A DNA stretch of 64,000 nucleotides. Source: G965197715 sp965247615. Its GTDB lineage: Bacteria; Chloroflexota; Dehalococcoidia; Lucifugimonadales; UBA1127. The notes below the pieces were generated by a model that had not been told where the DNA came from, did no database searches, and was given only the letters and a program-made list of their open reading frames with translations. The position numbers and the translations under genes were made by a program. The stretch lies in NCBI GenBank assembly GCA_965247615.1, contig OZ252022.1, positions 1,302,001-1,366,000 of the forward strand, written 5' to 3'. Shown piece by piece: positions 52,669-61,240 of this stretch. Numbering within the stretch: the stretch's first letter is position 1; each line of letters begins with the position of its first letter.

Positions 52669-53652
52669 ATGAGTGTTAAGAACGTCATCACGGCGGTGCG
52701 GGAGGCGATGCAGGAAGAGATGCGCCGCGACCCCTCGGTCTTCGTCATGGGCGAGGACGTCGGCGCCCGGGGGGGCGTCTTCCTCGCCACCGACGGCTTC
52801 TCCCAAGAGTTCGGCGAGGAGCGCGTCATCGACACCCCCCTGGCCGAGGCCTCCATCGTCGGCATCGCCATGGGGGCCGCCCTGAACGGGATGCGGCCCA
52901 TCGCTGAAATCCAGTTCACCGACTTTATCTGGCCCACCGTCAACCAGCTGGTCGGTGAGGCGGCCCGGTTCCGCTACGGCACCAACGGGCGCATGGGCGT
53001 GCCCCTCGTCGTGCGGTCCCCCTACGGCGGCGGCGTACGCGGAGGCCTCTACCACTCCCAGAGCGCCGAGGGCTTCTTCTTTCACACCCCCGGCCTCAAG
53101 GTCCTCTGCCCCGCCACCCCCTACGACGCAAAGGGCCTCCTCAAGTCGGCCATCCGGGACAACGACCCCTGCCTCGTCTTCGAGCACAAGCGCACCTATC
53201 GACTGGTCCAGGGCGAGGTGCCTGACGGCGACTACACCGTGCCCATCGGCGTGGCCGACGTCAAGCGCCAGGGCGAGCAACTCAGCGTCATCACCTACGG
53301 ACTCATGCTCCACTATTGCCTGGAGGCTGCCGGGGACATGGCGCGCCAGGGGATTTCCGTGGAAGTGCTGGACCTGCGCACGGTCAAGCCCCTGGACACG
53401 GAGGCTATCGTCGCCACGGCCCGCAAGACGGGCAAGGTGCTCATCGTTCACGAGGACAACCTGACGGGGGGCGTCGGCGCGGAGGTGGCCGCCCTGGTGG
53501 CGGAGCATGCCTTCGAGCACCTCGACGCGCCTGTGATGCGCCTGTGCGGCCCGGATGTGCCTGCCATGCCCTTCGCACCCACCTTGGAGGCTGCGTTCAT
53601 GCCCAGCGCCGCATCCATCACCGCCGCGCTCCAGCGCCTGGCGGCGTATTGA
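52669..53652 (+). CDS. 2-oxoacid dehydrogenase E1 component, beta subunit
   Basis: A 327-residue transketolase-like subunit. It has FVMGEDVGARGGVFLATDGF near residue 24, DTPLAEASIVGIAMGAALNGMRPIAEIQFTDFIWPTVNQL near residue 57, the catalytic-loop region RSPYGGGVRGGLYHSQSAEGFFFHTPGLKVLCPATPYDAKGLL near residue 118, and LIVHEDNLTGGVGAEVAA in the C-terminal domain. It completes the E1 heterotetramer with the preceding alpha subunit. The gene starts 70 bp after the alpha gene, and E2 follows after 54 bp. Confidence 0.94.
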   Translation: MSVKNVITAVREAMQEEMRRDPSVFVMGEDVGARGGVFLATDGFSQEFGEERVIDTPLAEASIVGIAMGAALNGMRPIAEIQFTDFIWPTVNQLVGEAARFRYGTNGRMGVPLVVRSPYGGGVRGGLYHSQSAEGFFFHTPGLKVLCPATPYDAKGLLKSAIRDNDPCLVFEHKRTYRLVQGEVPDGDYTVPIGVADVKRQGEQLSVITYGLMLHYCLEAAGDMARQGISVEVLDLRTVKPLDTEAIVATARKTGKVLIVHEDNLTGGVGAEVAALVAEHAFEHLDAPVMRLCGPDVPAMPFAPTLEAAFMPSAASITAALQRLAAY

Positions 53653-53706
53653 GGAAGGACGCTGGAGTCAGGCGCCGCATCTATTTCCGAGGGACCAGGT
53701 GAGACC

Positions 53707-55080
53707 ATGCCCACCACCATAGAGCTGCCCCAGGTCGGGGAGTCGGTCACCCAGGGCACTGTCCTGCGCTGGCTCAAGAAGCCCGGCGACGCCGTAGCCC
53801 GCTACGAGCCTCTCGTGGAGGTGGAGACGGACAAGGTGACCATGGAGGTCCCCTCCCCTGTGGCTGGTGTGCTCCGAACCCTCCTAGTGGAGGAGGGCGC
53901 CACGGTCCTCTTCGGCGCCGCCATCTGCCAGGTGGACACGGAAGAGGCGCCAACCGGCAATGCGGCTCCACCCATCGGGACCACCGGCGTGCTGACGGAG
54001 CCCGGCGGGTTCGCCGTCGGCCCCACCGGCGCGCGGCCCATCAATGCCGAGCAAGAAGGCCTGATGCGGGCCGAGCCCCAGGCTCACGCGCCCGTCCCCT
54101 CGCAGCCGTCGGCAGCCCATGCTCCGGAGCCCGGCCCGCCCTCGCCTCAGGACCGCCCGCGGCGTGGCGCCCAGCGCCTCTCTCCCGTGGTGCTGAACCT
54201 GGCCAGAGAGCATGGGCTGTCCCCAGACCAGGTCGCCGGCATCCCCGGCAGCGGGCTCGACGGGCGCGTCACCAAACAGGACGTGCTGACCTACATCGAG
54301 GGCCGCGGTGTTCCAGCCCTGGCCGACGCCAAATCCGCCGAGCCTCCAGTGCCGCCCCCCTCCGCCCCCCTGCGGGCGGACCCTGACGAGGAGACCGTTC
54401 CCCTCTCCCCCGTGCGCCGCCGCATCGCGGAGAACATGGCTAGGAGCGCCGCGGAGATCCCCGCGGCGTGGAGCCTCGTCGAGGCTGATGTTTCCGGCCT
54501 GGTACGCCGCCGTCAGGCCGCCAGGGAGGAGTTCCGCTTGCGCGAGGGCGTGGAGCTTACCTACCTCCCATTCGCCGTGCAGGCCCTGGCCGAGGCCCTG
54601 AAGCGGCACCCCAGGCTAAACTCCCGGTGGGGCGGTGACGCCGTACTGCTCCGGAAGCGCATCAATATCGGCATCGCCGTGGCGGCCCCGCAGGGCCTCG
54701 TCGTGCCTGTTGTTCACGATGCCGACGGCTACTCCGTCGCGGGGCTGGCCAGGGCCATCGCCGGCGTCGTTGAGCGGGCCCGGCAAAACAGACTGTCCCT
54801 GGAGGACGTGCAGGGCGGCACCTTCACCCTCAACAACACAGGCGCCCTGGGCTCCGTCGTATCCCAACCCATCATCAACCACCCCCAGGCTGCCATCCTC
54901 ACCACCGAGGCCATCGTCAAGCGGCCCGTCGTCGTGGACGATGCCATCGCCATCCGCAGCATGATGAACCTGTGCCTGACCTTCGACCACCGCATCATCG
55001 ACGGCGCCGAGTCAGCCGTCTTTCTGCAGCTGGTCAAGCAGATGCTGGAGGCCGTGGACGAAGAAACGGCCATCTACTGA
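53707..55080 (+). CDS. 2-oxoacid dehydrogenase E2 component (dihydrolipoamide acyltransferase)
   Basis: A 457-residue core protein. The lipoyl domain has its modified Lys43 in EVETDKVTMEVPSP. A Pro/Ala-rich linker leads to the E1/E3-binding domain (about 155-195: RLSPVVLNLAREHGLSPDQVAGIPGSGLDGRVTKQDVL). The catalytic domain contains SPVRRRIAENMARS and ends with FDHRIIDGAESAVFLQL, carrying the active-site His (about 428) and Asp (about 432). It transfers acyl groups to CoA. There is one lipoyl domain only. lipB, whose product attaches octanoyl groups for lipoylation, is the next gene. No E3 gene is in the window. Confidence 0.95.
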   Translation: MPTTIELPQVGESVTQGTVLRWLKKPGDAVARYEPLVEVETDKVTMEVPSPVAGVLRTLLVEEGATVLFGAAICQVDTEEAPTGNAAPPIGTTGVLTEPGGFAVGPTGARPINAEQEGLMRAEPQAHAPVPSQPSAAHAPEPGPPSPQDRPRRGAQRLSPVVLNLAREHGLSPDQVAGIPGSGLDGRVTKQDVLTYIEGRGVPALADAKSAEPPVPPPSAPLRADPDEETVPLSPVRRRIAENMARSAAEIPAAWSLVEADVSGLVRRRQAAREEFRLREGVELTYLPFAVQALAEALKRHPRLNSRWGGDAVLLRKRINIGIAVAAPQGLVVPVVHDADGYSVAGLARAIAGVVERARQNRLSLEDVQGGTFTLNNTGALGSVVSQPIINHPQAAILTTEAIVKRPVVVDDAIAIRSMMNLCLTFDHRIIDGAESAVFLQLVKQMLEAVDEETAIY

Positions 55081-55166
55081 TGCCGGCGCTCCAGCCCTCC
55101 TCCCGGGTGGAGGGAGCCGTTGGCCTCCAACACCATCCTCGAAGGAATGACGAGCGTGGCCGGACC

Positions 55167-55928
55167 ATGACCGGACGCACCTGCACCGTCCTCACTCTGG
55201 GCGCCGTGGACTACGGCGCCGCGTGGGAGCTCCAGACGGAGCTGGCCCGCCGACGCACCGAGGGCGCTATCGGCGACGTGTTGCTGCTCCTAGAGCACCC
55301 CCACGTCTACACGCTGGGCCGGAGGGGCCGCCCGGACGATCTGCTGCTCTCGACGGAGGCGCTGGCCCGGCGGGACGCCGCCGTCTACGAGGTGGACCGG
55401 GGAGGCGCCACCACCTACCACGGTCCCGGCCAGCTCGTCGGGTATCCCATCCTGGACATTCGGCGATGGGGAGGCGGCCCCGTTCGCTACGTGCGGGCTC
55501 TTGAAGGGGCGCTGATGGAGACCCTGGAAGGCTTCGGCGTTGGAGCGCACCGCGTGGAGGGGTTTCCCGGCGTTTGGACCGGCGCCGAGCGCGGGGTCCC
55601 CACGGCCCGCAGCCCGCAGCCCGATGCCCGGAAAATCGCGGCGATAGGGGTGCGCATCAGTCGCGGTGTGACCACCCACGGCTTTGCCCTGAACGTACGG
55701 CCGGACCTGACCTACTTCGACTCCATCATCCCCTGCGGTATGGAGGGACTCATCGTGACCTCCATGACAAGGGAGCTGGGCCGGCAAGTCGACATAATGG
55801 ACTTGCACGGGCCCCTCGTTGAAGCCCTGGCGCGCAGCCTGGGCCTGGCCATGCGCTGGGCCGGCGATGCGGAACGCGATGCCCTGCTGGCGGCATTGCT
55901 TGACCGCACCGGCTCACCCGCGGGTTGA
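55167..55928 (+). CDS. lipB: Lipoyl(octanoyl) transferase LipB
   Basis: A 253-residue enzyme from the ATG at 55167. It attaches octanoyl groups from acyl carrier protein to lipoyl domains, the first step of lipoate synthesis. EVDRGGATTYHGPGQLVGYPILDIRR near residue 75 is the signature, the catalytic Lys156 lies in ARKIAAIGVRISRGVTTHGFALNV, and the catalytic Cys190 in FDSIIPCGME. Its place directly after E2 suggests it serves this complex. lipA is not present nearby, so sulfur insertion must be encoded elsewhere. Confidence 0.95.
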   Translation: MTGRTCTVLTLGAVDYGAAWELQTELARRRTEGAIGDVLLLLEHPHVYTLGRRGRPDDLLLSTEALARRDAAVYEVDRGGATTYHGPGQLVGYPILDIRRWGGGPVRYVRALEGALMETLEGFGVGAHRVEGFPGVWTGAERGVPTARSPQPDARKIAAIGVRISRGVTTHGFALNVRPDLTYFDSIIPCGMEGLIVTSMTRELGRQVDIMDLHGPLVEALARSLGLAMRWAGDAERDALLAALLDRTGSPAG

Positions 55929-56082
55929 CCGGCCCGGCCCAGCGCGTTGTCCGCATCCTCGCGGAAGCTAACGGGGGCCAGGACGTGCTCGCACCCGGTA
56001 CGACCGCGGCCCCGTGGAGAGGCCGTGTGCGCGCTGCTGCTCCAGGACCTGGAAGTGGCTGAAGTCTATCCGACCCGGCGGA

Positions 56083-57132
56083 TCAGGACGACATCGTATC
56101 GGGTTCTTCTGGCTGCTCGGATTCTTCCGGCTGCTCGGGTTCTTCTGGAGGCGCCAGGACCCGGAATCGGATGAAGTCGATCCAGCTCCGCCACTGCTGA
56201 AGGTCGACCCGCTGAGTCTCGAACTCACGCCAGAGGTCCGGGGACCACTCGGCAGCGTCGTCCAGAAGTAGCAGGGCCGCGTCGATCTCATCCTCGGCCT
56301 CGTTCGCCAGGTCCTCCCACCGTTCAACGTCCTCTGCCGTGCCGGTCTCGTCCTGCTCCACCCAATCGCCGATGATCTCCGCCAGCTTGCCGGCAGCGCG
56401 GAACTCCGACACACGTGCGCTCACGGCCCGGTAGCGCCCCTCGGCCTGTTTTTGCGCCAGCGTGTAGGAGTCGCGCCTCTCCGCCGGGACCAGGGACGCC
56501 AGCTGCCCGGCCTTTGCGGGCGTGACCCTCGCCTCCTCCTCCGCAACCTCGAAGGCGACGACGGCGTCCTCGTAGAGCTTCATCGCGTTGCCGAAGCTCC
56601 CGCGCAGCCAGGCCTCGTCCCCGCGCAGCGCCACCAGCGACGCGTCGCCCAGCGCTGGGCCCAGCTTCTCCGTCATGATGGCCATGATGTCGGCCTGAAC
56701 GTCTATCGCGGCCCGCAGGCTTCGCTGCTCCCGCCCCAGGACTCCCACCTGTCCCTCCAAGTCGGTCACCCTGGCCTCCGCTGCATCCAGGGCATCGCTT
56801 GTGGAACCCTGCTCCGTCCGGAGGGTTTCCAGCCTTCGCTGGGCCTCTGCAAGCCGGGTCCTGGCCTGTTCCAGAGATGCACTCGCGCTCTGCAGGCCGG
56901 CGTCGAGCGTGGTCCGCGCCGCCGTGAGGTCGCCCACCTCCGTCAGGGCCTGTTCCAGCCGGGCGCTTCGCTGGGCCTCCATGGACTTCACCGACACCAG
57001 CTCCTGCTCCAACTCTTGCTGAGTGCCCCGGAGCGATTCGACCTGGGGCTCATACGTGATGTACCCAGTGCCGTAGCCGACACCGCCAGCGATCAGCAGC
57101 ACGAAGGTGAAGACCATAAGCTTGATCAACAT
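56083..57132 (-). CDS. Membrane-anchored coiled-coil protein, function unknown
   Basis: A 349-residue protein: one N-terminal membrane helix (residues 4-24, MVFTFVLLIAGGVGYGTGYI), then a long heptad-rich coiled coil to about residue 140 (EQELVSVKSMEAQRSARLEQAL and following), then a helical region of about 190 residues, and an acidic tail. The tail has repeated EEPEQP/EESEQP units encoded by an 18-bp tandem repeat. I do not recognise a family. The layout suggests a tethered scaffold or sensor facing outside. It is divergent from the OppF-like gene and ends about 150 bp after lipB on the opposite strand. Confidence 0.75.
   Translation of the reverse strand: MLIKLMVFTFVLLIAGGVGYGTGYITYEPQVESLRGTQQELEQELVSVKSMEAQRSARLEQALTEVGDLTAARTTLDAGLQSASASLEQARTRLAEAQRRLETLRTEQGSTSDALDAAEARVTDLEGQVGVLGREQRSLRAAIDVQADIMAIMTEKLGPALGDASLVALRGDEAWLRGSFGNAMKLYEDAVVAFEVAEEEARVTPAKAGQLASLVPAERRDSYTLAQKQAEGRYRAVSARVSEFRAAGKLAEIIGDWVEQDETGTAEDVERWEDLANEAEDEIDAALLLLDDAAEWSPDLWREFETQRVDLQQWRSWIDFIRFRVLAPPEEPEQPEESEQPEEPDTMSS
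56101..56148. repeat. 18-bp tandem repeat encoding the acidic tail
   Basis: Two full 18-bp units (56101-56118, 56119-56136) and a 12-bp partial unit. The copies differ at a few positions that change Pro to Ser or are silent. It encodes the EEPEQP-type tail of the coiled-coil protein on the minus strand. Confidence 0.75.
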
Positions 57133-57495
57133 TGATGCTCCTTGACGCCGCTTCCCTCATCTCCCAGTGGGCAGATTGTACCACCTGGGAATTGGCCGTC
57201 ATAGAATCCTGTTTGAGCATTGTGCAACCAGCCTTGCGGCCGACTGGAAGGAGAGCGGATGGTTATGCTTCTCGCCGGCGATGCGCAGACGCGGGACCGG
57301 TCCTGACCCGGGCTCCGCCTGTCCGGCGCCTTCACGAATCTCTCTGCTGCTTGCCCAGCCTATCCGTACCCCAAGTCCGCCGTCTGGCGAACTACGCCTG
57401 GTCCGCCCGCGCCTCGTCGTGCCCCTTGCGGGACGCAGCCGTGGCAGTTAAGGTTCTACAGGCGGTACAACCTACCAACTGAGGCTCGGCCACCA
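57133..57495. other. Divergent intergenic region between coiled-coil and OppF-like genes
   Basis: A 363-bp stretch holding a promoter for the leftward gene. An ATG with a good GGAAGGAG site near 57260 opens only a 15-codon frame and is not called. Nothing else is recognised. Confidence 0.5.
57175..57202 (-). promoter_or_regulatory. Promoter of the coiled-coil protein gene
   Basis: On the minus strand ATGACG (57202-57197) and TACAAT (57180-57175) are separated by 16 bp, giving a transcript start about 35 nt before the gene. Confidence 0.5.
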
Positions 57496-58554
57496 ATGGC
57501 TCCCCTGCTCCAGCTCGACGGCGTCAGCGTCCACTTCTCCGTGCGGCGCATGCTCTTCCGGTCGCAGCCCGTCCGGGCTGTCGACGACGTCTCCTTGACT
57601 CTGGACCGCGGCGAGACCCTTGGCGTGGTCGGCGAATCAGGCAGCGGCAAGACCACCCTGGGACGCGCCAGCCTGCGCCTCGCACCCCTGGCCGCCGGTC
57701 GCATCAGCTTCGACGGCGCCGATCTGAGCCGTGTGCCCGAGTCGCGCCTCAGCTGGTTCCGCCGCCGGGCGCAGATGGTTTTCCAGGACCCCTACTCCAG
57801 CATCGACCCCTTTATGGACGTCCACCAGATCCTGGAAGAGCCCCTGGCCATTCACGGCGTCGGCAACCGGACCGACAGGGTCCACACCGCCCTCGCCGAC
57901 GTCCGCCTCACGCCCACCGAAGAGTTCGTCCAGAAATACCCCCACATGCTATCCGGCGGTCAACGCCAGCGTGTGGGCATCGCCCGTGCACTGATGCTCA
58001 ACCCCGACTACATCGTCGCGGACGAGCCCGTCTCCATGATCGACGCTTCCAGCCGCGTGGAAATACTCTCCCTCATGCGGGACCTGCAGCAGCAGTACGG
58101 CATCGCCTTCCTCTACATCACCCATGACATCGCCACGGCGCGCCACTTCTCCCATCGCATCGCCGTCATGTACCTCGGGCGCGTCGTGGAGCTGGGGCCC
58201 CCGGACGCCGTCGTGAACAGTCCCATGCACCCCTACACCCAGGCGCTTATCGCCGCCGTGCCGGACCCGGACGCCGGCAACAGGCTGCGCCTGCGCGACG
58301 TCGTGCCCGGCGAACCGCCCAGCCCCGCCAACGCCCCCCCTGGGTGCCACTTCCATCCCCGGTGTCCAAGCTTCATGCCCGGCCTCTGCGACGTCGTCGC
58401 GCCGCGGCTCCTCGCGGAGAGCGCACCGCATCAGGTCGCCTGCCACCTCTACACGGAAGAGGGCGACGCCAGGCAGCGGCAGGTTGCCAAGAACGCGCAG
58501 CCGGAGAACGCCCACCGGGGCCCGGATGGCGATGCACCACCAACGGAGGTGTGA
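57496..58554 (+). CDS. Oligopeptide ABC transporter ATP-binding protein, OppF/DppF type
   Basis: A 352-residue ATPase. Walker A is GESGSGKTTLGRA near residue 47, Q-loop MVFQDPYSSIDP, signature MLSGGQRQRVGIARAL near residue 152, Walker B YIVADEPVSMIDAS, and H-loop YITHDIATARHF. The C-terminal oligopeptide transporter domain includes GCHFHPRCPSF, a Cys pair that may bind a metal or cluster in DppD/F proteins. It would power peptide import with the DppD-like ATPase at 61.2 kb, which is on the other strand. apt follows immediately. Confidence 0.93.
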   Translation: MAPLLQLDGVSVHFSVRRMLFRSQPVRAVDDVSLTLDRGETLGVVGESGSGKTTLGRASLRLAPLAAGRISFDGADLSRVPESRLSWFRRRAQMVFQDPYSSIDPFMDVHQILEEPLAIHGVGNRTDRVHTALADVRLTPTEEFVQKYPHMLSGGQRQRVGIARALMLNPDYIVADEPVSMIDASSRVEILSLMRDLQQQYGIAFLYITHDIATARHFSHRIAVMYLGRVVELGPPDAVVNSPMHPYTQALIAAVPDPDAGNRLRLRDVVPGEPPSPANAPPGCHFHPRCPSFMPGLCDVVAPRLLAESAPHQVACHLYTEEGDARQRQVAKNAQPENAHRGPDGDAPPTEV

Positions 58555-58557
58555 GTG

Positions 58558-59070
58558 ATGGACCTCTCCACGTACATCCGGGACGTCCCAGACTTTCCCA
58601 AGAAGGGAATCCTCTTCAAGGACATCACCCCCCTGCTGAAGGACCGCCGGGCCTTCGCCGCCGCCGTGGACGCCCTTAAGGACCGGCTCAGCGGCCAGAC
58701 CTTCGATGCCGTCGCCGCAATCGAGGCTCGCGGCTACATCCTCGGCGCCCCCCTCGCCTACGCCATGGGCCTGGGCTTCGTGCCCATCCGCAAGATCGGC
58801 AAGCTGCCCTGGAGGACCTTCCAAGCCGAGTACCTGCTCGAGTACGGCGCCGGCGCCATTGAGGTGCATCAGGACGGCTTGGTGCCCGGTCAGCGCGTCC
58901 TTGCCGTCGACGACGTCCTGGCCACCGGCGGCACCCTACAGGGCACAGCGAAGCTGGTCGAGCAGTCTGGCGCCACCGTGGCCGCTATGGGTGTGCTCCT
59001 GGAGCTGACGGCCTTGGGCGGTCGGCAGCGGCTGACGGGCTACCGCCTGGAGGCGCTGCTTCAGGTCTAG
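58558..59070 (+). CDS. apt: Adenine phosphoribosyltransferase
   Basis: A 170-residue type I phosphoribosyltransferase that salvages adenine to AMP with PRPP. It opens DLSTYIRDVPDFPKKGILFKDITPLLKD, the standard Apt start, has AAIEARGYILGAPLAYAMG near residue 53, and the PRPP-binding loop VLAVDDVLATGGTL at 114-127. The ATG at 58558, eight bases after CGGAGGTG, is preferred to a GTG one codon earlier. It starts three bases after the OppF-like stop, so the two are co-transcribed. An AT-richer stretch begins after it. Confidence 0.95.
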   Translation: MDLSTYIRDVPDFPKKGILFKDITPLLKDRRAFAAAVDALKDRLSGQTFDAVAAIEARGYILGAPLAYAMGLGFVPIRKIGKLPWRTFQAEYLLEYGAGAIEVHQDGLVPGQRVLAVDDVLATGGTLQGTAKLVEQSGATVAAMGVLLELTALGGRQRLTGYRLEALLQV

Positions 59071-59125
59071 GAGACTGCCGTACAAGGCTCGCGCCCCTGA
59101 GTTCTCGGTCTCTCACATTCCGCAT

Positions 59126-59188
59126 TGCGCCGGATTAATGGGGCAGTGCGCCGCATTACAATCACGACATTCCCGCGGAATCGGGAAT
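59126..59188. repeat. Direct and inverted repeats at the left edge of the tcm module
   Basis: TGCGCCGGATTA (59126-59137) and TGCGCCGCATTA (59147-59158) are direct repeats whose starts are 21 bp apart, two helical turns. They are followed by ATTCCCG (59169) and CGGGAAT (59182), an inverted repeat. These may be protein-binding sites or the scar of an insertion between apt and tcmP. Confidence 0.45.
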
Positions 59189-59240
59189 CCATCGCCCGCC
59201 GAATGGCGCGGTTCATTCTTCACTATTGTGAAGCAGGATC

Positions 59241-60349
59241 CTAGATGAAACGGACTCTCTGAGACTGGTCAGGATACGTTCCGGGTCTTCTCTTCGTTGG
59301 TGGATCAATGGGTACCAATCCTGGAGGCTGCGCCAGTTCCAATGGCTTGAGGACTTGTTTCTTGTAGTGGGTCTCTCGGAACGCGGTTTCTGATACGACA
59401 AACTGCTCGATCTGTCCAATTGTCGTCTCGCCTCCCTGGAACTTGGCTATTACCTGATCTCTGAGGATATCAAATTGTGGCTCATCGACAAAAAACACCT
59501 GCTGACGTGGGTCTGTGGCGTCAGAGAACCTGAATTCGCCTGAGTTGTCGACCCTCCACATCGCCTCTTTCATCTTCTTGAGTCCCAACACACTGTTGGT
59601 GGCATAGAAGAGGTAGTAGTCGGTAACTTCCCTTTCGTTGCGCATTTCGAAAGAGCGCACATGGACTGGACTTTGGCGGAGTCTTTCAGCTGACCGACGT
59701 ATAGGTCATGAAGTCGACGGTTGCGTTGCTTCGGGTCACGTTCGGATATGATTGGTTGCCATGCGCCCGTGCCGAAAAAGGAGTTAAAGTTTCTTCCTTG
59801 GTCTGGAAGACCAATGAAGCGGTTGATGTCCTTGTACATGAAGGTGACGAGCACCTCACAGCTAGGGAAGGACAGGATACGGCGCACAAGCTCGAACGGG
59901 ACCCCACTCCATCCAAAGGGGTCTATGAAGGCGAAGGTAGGGGGAAGGCGCTGCCCGTTCCTGGTGCGACTGTCGAGAAAGCTCGTCACCTCTTCTTCAA
60001 ACGTACCATTCCCGGCAACTCTTGCCGAAAAACGCGATGGGAGAACTGTCTCTTCGGTGACTCTGCTGAGCATATCCGCCCTATCTGCTTGCCGCTCTAC
60101 AAAGAAGAACGTCATCTTTGGCTTGATCCGTGCCTGTTGCTCTAGTGCGGTCTTGAGTGCGATTATTGGCGATCCGTCTTCACCCTTTGAGTATCTTCCA
60201 GGACCGGCGAAACCATCGATGTACACGAGTTCTGGGAAGTCACGTTGACCGAGGATAGACACCCATGCCTGCATGTACCGCTTGAGAATCTCATGCTTGG
60301 CGCGAGAGTGGGGTTCCAGAGGCCACGTGGTAGTAGTTGGAGCAGGCAA
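59241..60349 (-). pseudogene. tcmP: Three-Cys-motif partner protein TcmP, interrupted by a one-base frameshift
   Basis: A TTG at 60349 has AGGAGG eight bases upstream. The first frame encodes MPAPTTTTWPLEPHSRAKHEILKRYMQAWV, then ELVYIDGFAGPGRYSKGEDGSPIIAL and FAFIDPFGWSGVPFELVRRIL, matching TcmP. DGFAGPG and IDPFG look like the SAM-binding and catalytic motifs of Rossmann methyltransferases (inference). The C-terminal part, VRSFEMRNEREVTDYYLFYATNSVLGLKKMKEAMWRVD, is in another frame; the shift lies near 59658-59665. The span of 1,109 nt is one short of 370 codons, the usual length. It is 69 bp downstream of the Gp37/Gp68-type gene, its standard partner, and AT-richer than the surroundings. 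Confidence 0.8.
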
Positions 60350-60418
60350 CTGTTTCGCCTCCTACGTTGAGGGTGACAATGCTCTACGCTTCGTATCCCG
60401 TTGGGAGGAACAGGGTAG

Positions 60419-61171
60419 CTATCTGGCTCTGGGTGAACAGGACTCGTCAGTCGTTTCCTGAATCGAAGGAATGTCATCGTGGGTACGCGTGTCGAGAAGT
60501 CGCCCACCTGCCTTGCTGTTCCTTCCTCCCCACTGCTTGAAGAAGAACGGAACATCGGCATCGGAGCACTGGTCCCGCAGGGTTGCTACCCACCGCGGGT
60601 CCATCTTTCGCGACCTTCGCCCGCTTTCGCCGCCCACAATGACCCACTGTAAGCCGTCAAGGTGAGTCGACAGGTCCAGGGGCCGCAGGAGCGGCTCGCA
60701 GGAGAGGAACCGCACGGGGGCGGGGACCTGCTTGAGTGCGGGGATTCTGCGCTCCGCCCAATACTGGTTCTCTACGGAGACGCCCATCCAGACATTGCCG
60801 GGCCATGAAATCTGCGAAGCAACTTCAGCGAGTCGCTCGTGCCGTTTGGTGAGAATCTGGAAGGTGTGACGTCCAGCCTGCTCCATGACGGAGAAGACTT
60901 CCTGTATGTAATCCAGCGGGACTTCCTCATGGAACAGGTCGCTCATGCTGTTGACAAAGATGCGCCGCGGAGTCCTCCAGGAGAGGGGGTAGCGCAGGCG
61001 GTCGGGGTGGAGGCGCACCGTCGACTTGCCTGGCAGGAAGGGCCCGCCGCGCTTGAACCGCAGCGTGATCGCCTCCGCGTAGCAATACGCGCAACCGGGG
61101 CTGATCTTCGTACACCCGGTCACGGGGTTCCAGGTCGCGTCCGTCCACTCGATGGCGCTCTTACTGCCCAC
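60419..61171 (-). CDS. Phage Gp37/Gp68-type three-Cys-motif protein (DUF5131)
   Basis: A 250-residue protein starting at a GTG with AAGGAG seven bases upstream. It opens SKSAIEWTDATWNPVTGCTKISPGCAYCYAE, where Cys20, Cys27 and Cys30 form the family's C-x6-C-x2-C motif, reminiscent of the radical SAM cluster site. RRIFVNSMSDLFHEEVP, TFQILTKRHERL, VWMGVSVENQ, RFLSCEPLL and VIVGGESG follow in the usual order. The family is found in phages, prophages and accessory regions, regularly next to TcmP; the activity is not established as far as I know. It is the first gene of the two-gene module inserted between apt and the DppD-like gene. Confidence 0.9.
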   Translation of the reverse strand: MGSKSAIEWTDATWNPVTGCTKISPGCAYCYAEAITLRFKRGGPFLPGKSTVRLHPDRLRYPLSWRTPRRIFVNSMSDLFHEEVPLDYIQEVFSVMEQAGRHTFQILTKRHERLAEVASQISWPGNVWMGVSVENQYWAERRIPALKQVPAPVRFLSCEPLLRPLDLSTHLDGLQWVIVGGESGRRSRKMDPRWVATLRDQCSDADVPFFFKQWGGRNSKAGGRLLDTRTHDDIPSIQETTDESCSPRAR

Positions 61172-61240
61172 GTGAATTCTCCTTGCTGCTCTTGGCTTGG
61201 CCTCTACATCGGCCGAGAATAGAACATATGCTCTCTACGG

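Noticed and set aside
57259..57310. ATG with a strong ribosome site opening a small frame.
   Set aside because: It ends after 15 codons and encodes nothing recognisable; it is not supported as a gene.
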